Below are positions 10,006 through 21,600 of a DNA stretch of 64,000 bases, piece after piece (the first letter of the stretch is position 1; every line of letters begins with the position of its first letter). Position numbers and translations under genes: made by a program. Origin of the DNA: Hexactinellida sp. DTS-2022 (Eukaryota; Porifera; Hexactinellida); the NCBI GenBank assembly GCA_028753945.1, contig JAPNXP010000003.1, positions 2,418,001 to 2,482,000 on the forward strand, given 5' to 3'. The notes beneath the pieces were generated by a model that was not told where the DNA came from, ran no database searches, and saw only the letters and a program-made list of their open reading frames with translations.

Positions 10006-11026
10006 CAGGGACGTCGCCACGGGGGGGGGGGGCGGCGGGGGGCATGGGGGGCAATTCCCCCCATGGTAGAAATCCTCGCCCCGGGGCAATGCCCCCCCTG
10101 GTAAATATTGAACTATTTATTCCTCTAATTCATTGATGCTATTGAATTCAATTTAATGAGTTCACACTTTCCAATCCATTTGAGTCATATCCCTGTACGA
10201 GGCTCCGATTTTCCCCTGTAGATTGGTCAAGATCCCTAGACACCTCAAATTTTTTCTCGCTCGCTTCGCTCGCTCGTCTAAAATGTAAATCTACACTTAT
10301 ACTGAAACGAATTACACAACCAAAACATTTTATTATGTATGTCAAGATATACATACGATAATGTTATTTATTCTTAGTAATTTTGACATATATCAATTTA
10401 ATTAATCACTTATGAACGCAGATAATATAGAAATATATATTTTGTACAGAGAATCCCTGTAAGCTTGAATAGGGTATTAATTTACACAAAACAAAATGTA
10501 CTACATTTAGGGTTAGACATTTTTTAGGTATTATTCGACAAACAGCAATAATTTATCCAAACTAGTAATCCATATACAAATTTATTACATCCCTGTACTC
10601 TTGGACAGAACATTCAAAATGGTTGAAATCCCTGTATGGTTGACAGGAATGGACTGTTGGCAATCTAGATCGCCTTGTAGGATATTCCTAGCTATTTTGG
10701 CAACTTTTGGTCTAACTTCTAATCAACTGTTTACAAACCCAATACAACTTTTACTTTAGACCTGTTATCTGTCAAAATTGACTTTTACTGTCATTATAGC
10801 TAGTAGTTAAGCTGTAGTATCTGCTGGGGTTGCCAAATTCTTGTTAATGTATTGATTTTTGTAGGCTACTTTTCATACTTTGCAGGACATTAAACTAGAA
10901 AGCTTCATCTTTATCGCCTAGTTTTTGGTAACGTCAACTGCTAGATCTAACACCAATATAATGTTTGCCCCCCCCCCCGGCAATTTATATGCCCCCCCTA
11001 GGTGAAATATCCTGGCAACGTCCCTG
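10006..11026. mobile_element. hAT-type non-autonomous element, CAGGGACGTCGCCA ends
   Basis: CAGGGACGTCGCCACGGGGG at the left is mirrored by CCTGGCAACGTCCCTG at the right, with long G- and C-runs and GGCAATTCCCCCC-like blocks next to both ends. The 1-kb interior has no coding capacity. Terminal CAGGG is usual in hAT elements; the flanking 8 bases do not match well, so the target-site duplication has decayed or was lost. Confidence 0.7.
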
Positions 11027-12200
11027 CTAAGACTCTATATTACTGCTGGTCATATAGGGTAGCAACTCGTTGGTGGTCAATTGGAATGCTTGTTTCATAG
11101 AGAGAGCTGAAGGAATGTAAGTACCTACTGTATCTATTTCTAGATTTCCTCCGTATATGATGCCGGTTAATGGAAGATGGAGAGTTTGGAAGCAAATTCA
11201 AAAAGGAACTTGGCAGCCAAAGCGAAAGAAATTAAACAATGGAAGTAGATTTGAAGTATTTCTTACAAATTCAGTATGAAATAATATACCAAAGTAGTAA
11301 GATTAGTACTGGCCCACTATACTATAGTATAGTCGGCACAGTAAAAAGTACAAATGTTAAGAGATGATGTTAATCTATAATAGAAGTATACATTGATCTG
11401 ACAATACTCAAAGAGAAACCTAGAGAAATTCATTTCGAGGATGAAACTACATACAATGAGATTGCATATCTCAGAAAAATAGCCAATTGTTCTAAAGAAG
11501 TTGAATTAACACCTGTTGATTTCACTATGGAATAAATGACGTATGAGCCCACAAACTCTGAGATTTGGTGTCTCATAGGCAACCCAGGTTGTGGCAAAAC
11601 CTTCCTCGCAAACTCGCAAAGAGAACAGCCCTGAGGAATGGAGCAATTAATTAATTGGCATTCAGTAGTACTCAATTTCCATCCCATGTCGCCACACAGA
11701 TTGGCACTGTAATAATACTACTAATCAGGCAACTGTAGAATAGCCAGCCGTCGTACTGGTACTAGTTGGGTTTCGTTCCATTACAGGAACTTATCAGGAG
11801 GGTGACCCTCGACCCCATGACTCCCATCACGTCTGTGGATGGTCACGCTTCTTATGGTCACATCAACGACACTCCCGGTTCCCCGATACTATGGTGTCCA
11901 CATTGTTTGCAGAGGAAAAAAAGTAGAATCTGAGTTATTCAAAAATAGCTGTGCCTTAGCGAACCATTAAATGAATCGAGTGGAGAGGGACTCATGTTTA
12001 TTATAGATTGACGAGTTTACAAGAAAGGTACCATTCGCGAAAACGTTCCTGTGTTTGTTATTGACACACCAGTCTCTTACAACTACCATAAGTCTCACGA
12101 CTAGACCCGGTTCTTAACCAAAAATATTTTAAGCCAAACTGTCATTCCCTCCTATAAATCCTGTGAAATTTTGACCCTATTAAAGCGGAGATTCTATTAA
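11027..12200. other. Gene-poor repeat-like region
   Basis: Short plus-strand stretches look protein-like (for example near 11160 and 11560-11610, with IGNPGCGKTF) but no frame is open long enough to name a product. Probably decayed mobile DNA. Confidence 0.4.
11312..11351. repeat. Palindromic repeat, inverted partner at 13946-13990
   Basis: GGCCCACTATACTATAGTAT continuing to AGTCGGCACAGTAAAA is itself largely palindromic in its centre and recurs as its reverse complement at 13946-13990. The pair brackets 2.6 kb that overlaps the left part of the DIRS-type element. Confidence 0.65.
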
Positions 12201-12227
12201 CCGGTGACTCTATTGACATTAAATTTA

Positions 12228-12292
12228 CCATATTTTCGCTTACAGTATCCTAATAAAGGATGCTGTACGCGAAAATATGGCGAATTTATTGT
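12228..12292. repeat. Hairpin
   Basis: CCATATTTTCGCTTACAG is mirrored 20-odd bases later by GTACGCGAAAATATGGCG. It is followed by degenerate short tandem units containing CCATGACAGTTTAACTACC up to about 12510. Confidence 0.6.
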
Positions 12293-14339
12293 TAACTACC
12301 ATGACAGTTTAAGTACCTTGTATTATTATAACCATGTATATTCTAGCCATGACAGTTTAACTACCAATGACAATTCTACAACTTCTTTGTATTGTTGTAT
12401 AACAGCTTTACTACCATGACAGACTTACTACCTCTATTTACTAGTACCATGGATGTTCTCTATCCATGACAGATTTACTACCTTACATGACAGAATTAAT
12501 ATCCTTTAATCATGACTTGAGTTCTCATCGCAACTCTTAGTTCTACTTTCACTATTACTATGCACTTTTAATGGTTTCTTTCTTTCTACTTGACTAAATA
12601 CAAACAGTTGTATAACTTGTATTCATAGGAAATGGTAATTCTACTTCATGGCTTCACCAGACAATGACATAAGGTTGAATAGTTCTCCAAGGTCGCAATT
12701 TAACACTTCTTCTATTCTGTAAATGTTTACACTTAATTAAGGTGAAAATACCATCCGTATAGTATGTTAGGTACTATATATTCCCTGTTTACTCTACTGT
12801 GCATCTTCTAGCGATTTCATTTGTATCTAAATATTCTCCTTTTACATAACTAATTATTTTATTTTCTAATTTTAAGACCTCGATGTGTGAGCCCTACACT
12901 CCACCTTCAAATTACAGCTCAGACTCTGAAGAATGCACAGCACAAGAATCTGAAACAACGGATTTCTTTCTCTAGGACCAATTACTTAACCAAGATATGG
13001 CCCCAAACCTGCAGCCCCGGGTGGCCCCAATGTTACCATTTCTGGCGTCGTGCCAAGTAATAGGGACGCGGTAGCTATTGCTGACCATTATGCCTCCCGC
13101 ACCCCGGTCGGGCCTTACCCGAATTTGGTGCCTGGTAACTCCCTGCATTATTGCAGGCATTCAAAGGACTGCAGCAGTCCATGACAGTGATCACTGACCA
13201 ACTAGCTGCTCAGGCTCCCACCCTAAGCCAGGAAGTGCAGCTTCAGACGGAATCTATGACGATTGCCGAACCTCCTGTACAAAATACAGTCCAATCTGCC
13301 CAACCCATTTCCTTCTTTGACCCCAGTGGGTTTGTGGAAAAGAAATTCTTTGCCGGACACCGGATAACATATATGCTTACCTTACTAATCACTTCACACA
13401 GTCATTGGACTCTGAAGTCTGACTGAACATCGAATTGAGATGGCTAAGCGGTACAAAAGGCCTGATATCTCTGCTATGAGAGTCCATAAGCTAGACTCAC
13501 ATTTTCAAAAACGAGATTTAGGATTTGTAAAAGCTCGTGACGAAATACTAAAGGAAATCCAGCGATCTACATAGCATACGGCTGGTCCCTAGTGTAAATT
13601 AATCACAAAAGTATGTGAAGGTCATATAATTACTCAAGACCAAATGGTGGAGTATGCATCAGCGACTCTAGTTCTACTTGGTGCCACCACCACTAGAATC
13701 TACTGGCCAGAAGGAAAAACGCAATCAGGGCAGTAAACCCGGCGTTAGTCAGCGAGTTAGAGTCTCTCTCCCCTGATGAGCAAACAAACTTTCTCTTTGG
13801 TCCCAACAACCTAAAAACCCTCATTCAAACACTGAGGGACCGGTCTACCTTTGAGAAACTAGCTGCAGAACGTCCAGCTAAGAGCAAAAAAACAGACAAC
13901 AAAACTTACTACAACTATCGTGAGAATGCTGACTTCACCGAGCCAGTTTTTACTGTGCCGACTATACTATAGTATAGTGGCCCAGTATTAGAATCACTGC
14001 CTTTATTTATATTATTATTATTTCTCCGTAGCAGGTGCCCTGGCCACACCTGTATACATAGAGGGCTGAAACTTGGCATGTAGATTCGGAGTCGACGTCT
14101 AATTTGCACCTGGGGTTACGATTTTGTATTAACAAATTTTTGACACATCTTTAACACCTTTCAAAATTTGTCTGGTCCATAACTCAAAAAATGTTTTACT
14201 AAACCCCAAAATTTTATTTCACATTTGGATTCGCCATAAAATTTTGCGTCTGATGGGAGAAGAAATTTTTCAATAAAGGGGTCAATTTCTGCCATAAATG
14301 GGGGTTGAAATTTCTTTGTTTACTGACACTTCAATTTCA

Positions 14340-15025
14340 GTAAAGTGTTAAATCTAATTCTATTGTTTCAACTTGTAATAATTATATTGATTTAACTTGT
14401 TAAATCCTACTCTAGTGATTCAACTTGCGATAATTATATTGATTTAACTTATAAATTCCAGCTGGCTTCTATTTAATTTTAGTATTACTATACAATTGAT
14501 TAAATAAAATAATATAATATAAGGAATTTGTTGACTCAACTCAACCAACCATGGATAACATTGCTAAAATAAATAACTAATAATATAATTTATTATCAAT
14601 ACATAATGAATGAATGGCATTAAACTAAAGATGGTTTATGATAGAACCGTTAAGATTTTACATTCCACAACAACGACAGATTAAGTGATTATATTTATTT
14701 CGGCGAGAATATTCTTGCACAATTAATGACTGACTTAATTAATTATAATTAATTCATTTTGTATTTAACTTATAGACGGTTCCAAATAGATTATTGGGGT
14801 TATCGAGTGCGTGGAATTCAAATATTATAGTGAAATTCAATTTAAATTAATAATAATTGCAAATAATTGAACTTAATTTATTTTGCTGTATATAATAATG
14901 GTGTTAAATAATAAATAAATAAATTAAATATTTATACTAACTAGATAAATTTCATTAATCTCAGAGATGATACAAGAAAGAAACAAACTTTCAATTTATC
15001 AATTGGTCCTTATGCCACGTAACAC
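14340..15025 (-). repeat. Dispersed AT-rich repeat (copy 2, inverted relative to 1180-1630)
   Basis: Contains AATTCCAGCTGGCTTCTATT, TCATTAATCTCAGAGATG and AAACTTTCAATTTATCAATT, all reverse complements of blocks in 1180-1630. It lies inside the DIRS-type element span and so probably inserted there. Confidence 0.6.
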
Positions 15026-15310
15026 CTCTACAAATGGGTTTTGACACCTTGAGGTGATGATGACATCGTCAAAAAAATGTGTTTTTACAATTTTGCTAAT
15101 TCGATATTTAAAATGGGTTAGTTGATGTTGGGTGATGACCCAACACACACATAAAAAATGCTGAGTCATCAGCTATTATATTCTACTCAAACTTGAATAT
15201 CTCTAAAATTATATGAACTAAATGGAAACTTCCACCACTCTAAGGGTCGATGCCTTCTGTAACACCTTTTTGAAATAATTTAACACCTTCATAGTGATGA
15301 TGACATGGCG

Positions 15311-15442
15311 AAAAAAATCCAAAATTGCAGCCTGCGCCGACAGAATGTTCTTTTGGAGGCACTATAAATAAACAACCAACAAAATGTAGTGCCACCAAAG
15401 GAACATGCGTCGGCACAGGCTGCAATTTTGGATTTTTTTTTC
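15311..15442. repeat. Long hairpin with arms of about 50-60 bp
   Basis: The left arm (AAAAAAATCCAAAATTGCAG, CCTGCGCCGACAGAATGTTC) is mirrored by the right arm (GAACATGCGTCGGCACAGGC, TGCAATTTTGGATTTTTTTT) around a 35-bp loop. It would fold into a stable stem if transcribed. A one-arm copy lies at 3270-3345. Confidence 0.8.
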
Positions 15443-16535
15443 GAAGGGCTCCACAGGAGGCACGGGCTTCAGTGGGGCCGATCAGAGGAAATCCCGAGTA
15501 TCATACCCCAGAAGGCCATACAGGGGCAACACCTCTGGCAACTAATCCCTCTGAGCCTGCTCGACTTAATGCCGCCTCCGCCCGTCGAACCACCAATGAC
15601 GGGACTTCTGCCCTATTTCTACCACAACTGGGCTCTGATATCCCCAGGGAGCAACATCTTGGCATACGTAGAGGGCCTTATTCTATCCCTAACATCAGTA
15701 CCGACTACGTCACTGCGAACCAACAAACTTCCAAAGGAACAAACTGTCCTTGTACGCCAGGAAATAGAGGCTACTTACTATAAAAGCCATTCAATGCAAT
15801 GCACGCAGAACGCAAGAAATCTTCAGACCATTGGAGGCTAATCCTGAACCTCAAACTCCTCAACAAATATCTTTCCCCTCCACACTTCAAGATGGAAGGC
15901 ATTCAGTGTGTCCGATACATAATAAAATATATCAACATTCCTATCATAATTTTGATATATTTTATTTAACTAGGTCTGGGTATCATCATGTACCAATGTT
16001 GAACATATATAACGCATTTAACTGTGTTAAAACAGGGCTTTAAAAACATGATAATTCGAACGAAAATTGACGATTACGTCATCAAATGATGACATATTTC
16101 AATTCTGAAAGGTTCTATATACCATATTCGGATGTTCCCATATAGTTACAAAACATATTCAAGTCTACCATTACTAATAATTGAGATAAAGAAGTGCCCT
16201 CTATTTTACAATGGCCTTCGACAGTATCCATAGTCCACATTTTGATAACACTGAATAGGCTTTATTATAACGTAGGTCACGGTATGACCAAAATAGACCT
16301 AAAAGATACCTACCTGACAGTTGCTGTTCATACGGACTCCGGCAAATACCTCCAGTTCGAATGGGACAACGTACTGTATCAATACACAACAATGCCCTTC
16401 GGACTGAGCATCGCACCCTTTGTCTTTACCAAGATCATGAAACGCCCGGTTGCAATCCTCCGGGGCTGGGGTGTGCGACTACTCGTATACCTGGACGACA
16501 TATTAATAATTGATCACGGTCCGAATACAACCTCC

Positions 16536-16677
16536 CAGGGCCGGCGCCACCGGGAGTGTCCTGGGTGTCCGGACACCCACTGCCTCAAGGAATGAAGCGG
16601 TCCTTGGACAGTGACACCCACTAGACTATACAGTGGACACCCACTACACCCACACCTCATAATACGTGGCGCCGGCA
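16536..16677. mobile_element. hAT-type MITE inside the DIRS-type element
   Basis: CAGGGCCGGCGCCACC at the left is mirrored by GTGGCGCCGGC at the right. The interior repeats GGACACCCACT-type blocks in both orientations. It separates recognisable reverse-transcriptase and downstream parts of the host element, so it is younger. Confidence 0.7.
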
Positions 16678-17369
16678 ATGACCGCTCTACATACGCACTG
16701 GGTAATCAAAATGCTCTCACAACTGGGTTTCATTGTCAATCGGGAGAAATCTATATTAACCCCGAATCAGGTCATGGAGTTCCTAGGCTTTACAGTCAAC
16801 CAACCACCATGACATTCCAATTACCACTGTCGACACTAACAACCATCAAAACGAGATGCAGAGCTATGATACGCAATCCTACGTGACGGCTCGCCAGTTA
16901 GCAGCCCTACTAGGTCTACTGAGTTTTTAGAAAACTGCCCTCAGTCCAGCACCTATATTCTACCGATCAATTCAATTCGAGCTCATACGAGTCCTCGACG
17001 CCTCCGGAGGCAATTACAATCAGTCGATTACGCTGGGACCTCAGGCCCTATTAGACCTGAAATGGTGGACATCCAGTTCACAGCTTGGAATATGTGTCCT
17101 ATCCTGAAACCGAATATCAACAATACTATGCAAACCGACGCATCCCTCACTGGGTGGGGAGTAGTATGCAGGGAGCAGAAAACGTCAGGACCCTGGTCAC
17201 AGGAAGAGAAACAGCTCCACATAAGGAAGGAAGCCATACAAAGAAGTTGTAGAATTGTCATGGCTGGAATATACATGGTAGCTAAACTGTCATACAACAA
17301 TTCTACTTTCACTATTACTATGCACTTTTAATGGTTTCTTTCTTACTACTTGACTAAATACAAACAGGT

Positions 17370-18640
17370 CATTGTTTTTAGGTAATTTCTGCTAAACAAT
17401 AAAAAAATATTTTTGCCACCCCCTAATTGCTCGTATTAGCGATATTCTACTGTATGTATATCCATTGAAATCTGTTGAAAATCATCAGACCAGCGTTTGA
17501 GACAAAAAATAAGACGCATTTCAGAGTAAAATATTTATTTTGCAATTGGGAAAATTTTGTGGCGAATCTTAGGTTCATAGTAGAGATATCATAAAAGCTT
17601 ACTCGACTAAATACATACCTTATGTGAGTTTTTAAATTGGGACCATACGGCTTGTTCACAAAATTCTTATTAAGTAGCCAAAAATAATTAGCAATAAGCA
17701 TACCTAACTGTAGTTAATGTCAATACAGGAAAGTCACTCTGCTTAGTGGTGGCCCTAGGAGGGCAGTGGTGTATCAATGTATCACCAAAACTTTGTTATT
17801 TATATTAAAATATTTTAAAAATAGCCACTTAGTCTACACTATTGCCATGCTTACATCAAAACCTGGACACTCTCAAGGCCACTTTTGTTAGCTCGTTAAA
17901 AGTGGGCCAATGGCTGATCTCGCTCTGAATACCATTAAGTTAGGTCCAATCACTGCAGGGTTGCCGTGGGAAGATAATTTCCATTCAATCCCCACTAAGT
18001 TGCATGAACCTCCTGATTAGAGAGAAGAGGTATGACAATTAATATGAGTACTATATTATTTTGGAATCCCAATAAAAAAAGGGATTCTCATTCCTATGTC
18101 AGAAATGTGACCTGACTGCTAGATTCGGCATTACCGCAGCTAATTTTATCCTATTGGTTATTTTGTGGGCTAAAAATTTTTTATGTACCCTATTCCACAA
18201 GTGCCGCCCTGGCTAAGCTACTGGTGCCGGCATTTCCCCTACTTATACCATAAATAGATACTTTATAGAAATAAGGAATAAAGGTCATTATATTTGGCAT
18301 AAAGCAAGAAATGAGACAGCATAGTGCACTTTGTAAGTTTGTATCAGTACTGAAATCTACAACAAGTCTATACAATATTATGTCAACTACGTACAATAAT
18401 AAACAACAATATACATATAAACAAGTGAACAATAAAAGGACAAGATAGCTATACAAACAAATATAAACAGCAAAGCATAGAAATGGCAGTAGCAACTAGG
18501 GATATGTAAATGCATGTGTATCTAAAAATGAAAGAAAATGTAATAACAATTTGCTTTTTTGCAATAGTGCGCTATTTAGTGAGCTAGCAAACAAGTTTAG
18601 CTAATGCAGCAATTATGCGAAATTTGGCCACTGCAGTGTA
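17370..18640. other. Gene-free DNA downstream of the ZC3H10-like gene
   Basis: AT-rich with no open frame that looks coding. GTGCCGCCCTGGCTAAGCTA near 18200 resembles a hAT MITE end, but I could not pair it. The 3' UTR of the gene at 18641-22747 must lie in the right part of this stretch. Confidence 0.4.
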
Positions 18641-21600
18641 TCAGTTGGCCTGCGCTTCAGTATCATCTTGTATTATCGGTTTATAAATGGGTGAAAATGG
18701 ATTTTCATACCTCTTCACCTGTTGTTTCAGCTGTGAATTCTGTTCCCGTAAGATGTCATTGTAAAATTCCAGTGACTTCACCTTCTCTTCTAACTGATGA
18801 AGTTTGATCTTTAGCAGATCAACTTCAGGGTTTTTAAATGCCTCGTCTCGAGGAGTTAAACTAAGCGGGCTTAATTTATGTGTAACGTCATCCGAAGGGT
18901 CTGTATTGTCAATTGACCAACGTCTGGATCTCGTGGTGCCATCCGATTTTCCTCCTAAATACTCAGTAATCGATTGCGTGGAGTGACTGAAACTCTTCTG
19001 CGGTGGGCTCTTAGCTTTGCTATCCACGCATTCTGAGTTGGGACTGAATGGGGAGTCAGGTTTCGGTGATGAGTGCTTATAGTAATCAGGGAGGGGCTGC
19101 TCATTAGATATGGGGATAGAAGATATCTCAGTGAGCGGAGTTTGTATAGCAGTCCCGACAGGCAGGGAAGATGTTGCATAGGGTTTCGCTAGTGGTGCGA
19201 GGGCTGGCGTTTGCTCAGAGCTGCTGACTGGGATCTGACCGGGGAAGGCGTGTTGTGCAAAGGGATTGAAGTTCTCAATGGTGTTAGGGAGCGCGCCTGT
19301 TTGAAAGTAGAATTCTTCATCCGCGCGGGAATAATGAAGATACTTACAGTTCGGTAAATTACACTTCCCGCGTTGGAAATTTCGGCAGAATATCACTTTG
19401 CCGGTTGCGTTGTCACGTACATTAGGGTCGATAGTGTCAGCATGTCTGTATTTGCATTTGTTACCTCTCATACATTTACCCCTTTGGTAATCTCTAAAAG
19501 AATGGCAGGAGATAATACCTGGTATTTTAATTTGAGTTAAAAATTAATAAGTTATATTAAAATGTAAAACACATATAAACCTGGAGAATTTACATAACTT
19601 AGTTTGTCTAAATTATAAGGAATTTTTTATTTCATATGCAGAAAATAACAGGTATAAAATTATGGATATTATAAATCGGATCAAAATTGTACTATATTTT
19701 TGTCTTCTCATTGAATTAAAAGCAACAACTGATTTCCATAAGTTACATATTAAATTATGTGCTTAATTAAAAACCTGTTAATCTTCAAACCGATAATTTG
19801 AATATCAGGAAAATATAGAGTTATCCAGATATGGAAGCCGTCATGAATCAAGTTCTAAAACTAATGACAGTCAAATTCGTTTGTAGAGAAATTATTTATT
19901 TGAAAACAGATATTTAGGGGTTTCAAGTATAATTTCTGAAGTATTTTTATCTCAATTAATTATATCACCACTGCTAAACTACATACAATTTAAAATAAAG
20001 AACGCTTTCTATATAGCTAGCTATACAAAGTATTGTGTCTTGAAATCTCACATTGGTGTTCATATGAGCTACGTAAAGCTGTGCATTATAGTTTTAAATG
20101 TTAAAATATACTGTCTACTTTGTTTGATTGGGACAATTTCACAGGAACCAATACGTCCCAATATACAGTATAACTTCGTTATTTCAAAGACGGTTATACG
20201 AAATACCGGTTAATAGTAACTTAATACGAACACTATTTCAGTCTCCTTCAAAGCCTTTTCAATACAAATGATAACGCATTTTTATGAGGTTATACTGTAT
20301 GTACTATGTACTAATCACACAAAGATTTTTCAGAAATCAGGATAACCTAATCATCGGGATAAATTATCTGGAACAAAATGTCCCAATTACGCGGAATTGA
20401 CTGTATATCATATGAATCAAACTATCTTTCAAAATATGTAAGCCAGGGTTTTTTAAGGCCGATCTTGGTGTAAATTTTGCACCAAAATTTTTGGGAGTTA
20501 CACCACGATTCGGGTGTGCCGCGGCCGCTGCAGTGTTGAGTTACACTAAGGCCGCGCTGAATTACACCAAGATCTGAACCTTAAAAAAACCCTGTGTAAG
20601 CATACAAGAGTATAACATCAAACCATGGACAAAATACCATTTTAGACCCATTGTAACAAAATTGTATCACATAAATCGAAGAAATTTCGTCATTTCAACG
20701 TATTCCACACAACGAGACTAAACATCAGTTGATCATCGATCAAATATGTAAAACTGACAAGTACAAAATTATCATAATTCAAAATTTTCTCAAAAGTGAT
20801 AACAGATCAAATTTTCAAGTTAAATGACTACTAAGTGGTTTAAATGAATATGGATTCTATAACAGCTAGAAGATGTCTAATTTTAGACCTAAAATTTTAA
20901 ATTAATTCAGTGAAGCAATATACTTACATAACAGTGTTAATGATGGAGAATAGCAGAGAATTCTAGGCGCTCAAAAATTTAGCGTACACGTATTAGCTTT
21001 GAAAGAGTCGATTCACTCATTTACAATTGAAAAGAAGTAGTAAAAATTTATATTAAAACATAAACAAAATTTACCAAAATTTTCAATTCAGTCGAACTTA
21101 CTTAATGGGAGTAGACCGTAATTTTAGTTTTATGATATTTAAGATAAATTATAGATAGGCAATGTCCCTACCAACCCAGTAGCGTAGCCATCTTTTTTAT
21201 TCGGGGGGGGCCAAGGTAGTTCCAAACCCATAGTCCCTGGGTTTTCCACTGATTTGGATATATATATATATAATTGTAACTAATGGGCAAATATTTCGGG
21301 GGGGGCCATGGCCCCCTTGGCACCCCCCCTGGCTACGCTACTGTACCAACCTATGCTTATTTACATTCATTGTTTTAACAATTCCTTGTTATTCATTCAA
21401 GTCTTTCAGAGTCTGACTACCAAAATCTTTTATTTACCATATAATAATTTCATAGTTAATTAATATACGTAGTAATTACTTTATATGTGAACTAAATTGT
21501 ATGTACATGTACACGGTTTGTCAATGCATAAATATAACCCTAAGATTTAGAACGACTTATAGAATTTAGAAATAAATTTGTCCAATACCTCAAATTTCTT

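Larger units (their letters stand above)
12549..17366 (+). mobile_element. Broken DIRS/Ngaro-type tyrosine-recombinase retroelement (fossil)
   Basis: Recognisable parts in order: gag-like peptides (about 13150-13960), a reverse transcriptase core (about 16265-16520: KIDLKD, YTTMPFGLSIAP, LVYLDDILI) and an RNase H-like segment (about 17085-17240: TDASLTGWGVV, GPWSQEEKQLHI). These motifs match DIRS-group elements. A direct repeat of about 65 bp (TTCTACTTTCACTATTACTA...) lies at 12549-12613 and 17299-17366 and may be part of the split direct repeats typical of the group. No tyrosine recombinase was recognised. The element is broken many times and also interrupted by other repeats (14340-15025, 15311-15442, 16536-16677); it looks old. 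Confidence 0.7.

Noticed and set aside
11430-11687. P-loop-like peptide IGNPGCGKTF on the plus strand and an 85-codon frame on the minus strand
   Set aside because: No other helicase or NTPase motif is near, the plus-strand frame is short, and the minus-strand frame is probably its shadow.
15325-15841. Two overlapping 150-codon plus-strand frames
   Set aside because: They begin in the hairpin repeat at 15311-15442 and run into the DIRS-type fossil region; neither shows a separate recognisable domain.
18641-19493. Muscleblind (MBNL) as the identity of the CCCH protein
   Set aside because: Finger 2 spacing fits both, but finger 1 spacing (x7-x5-x3), the DEEFYFQTGALP block and the C-terminal coiled coil fit ZC3H10 better.
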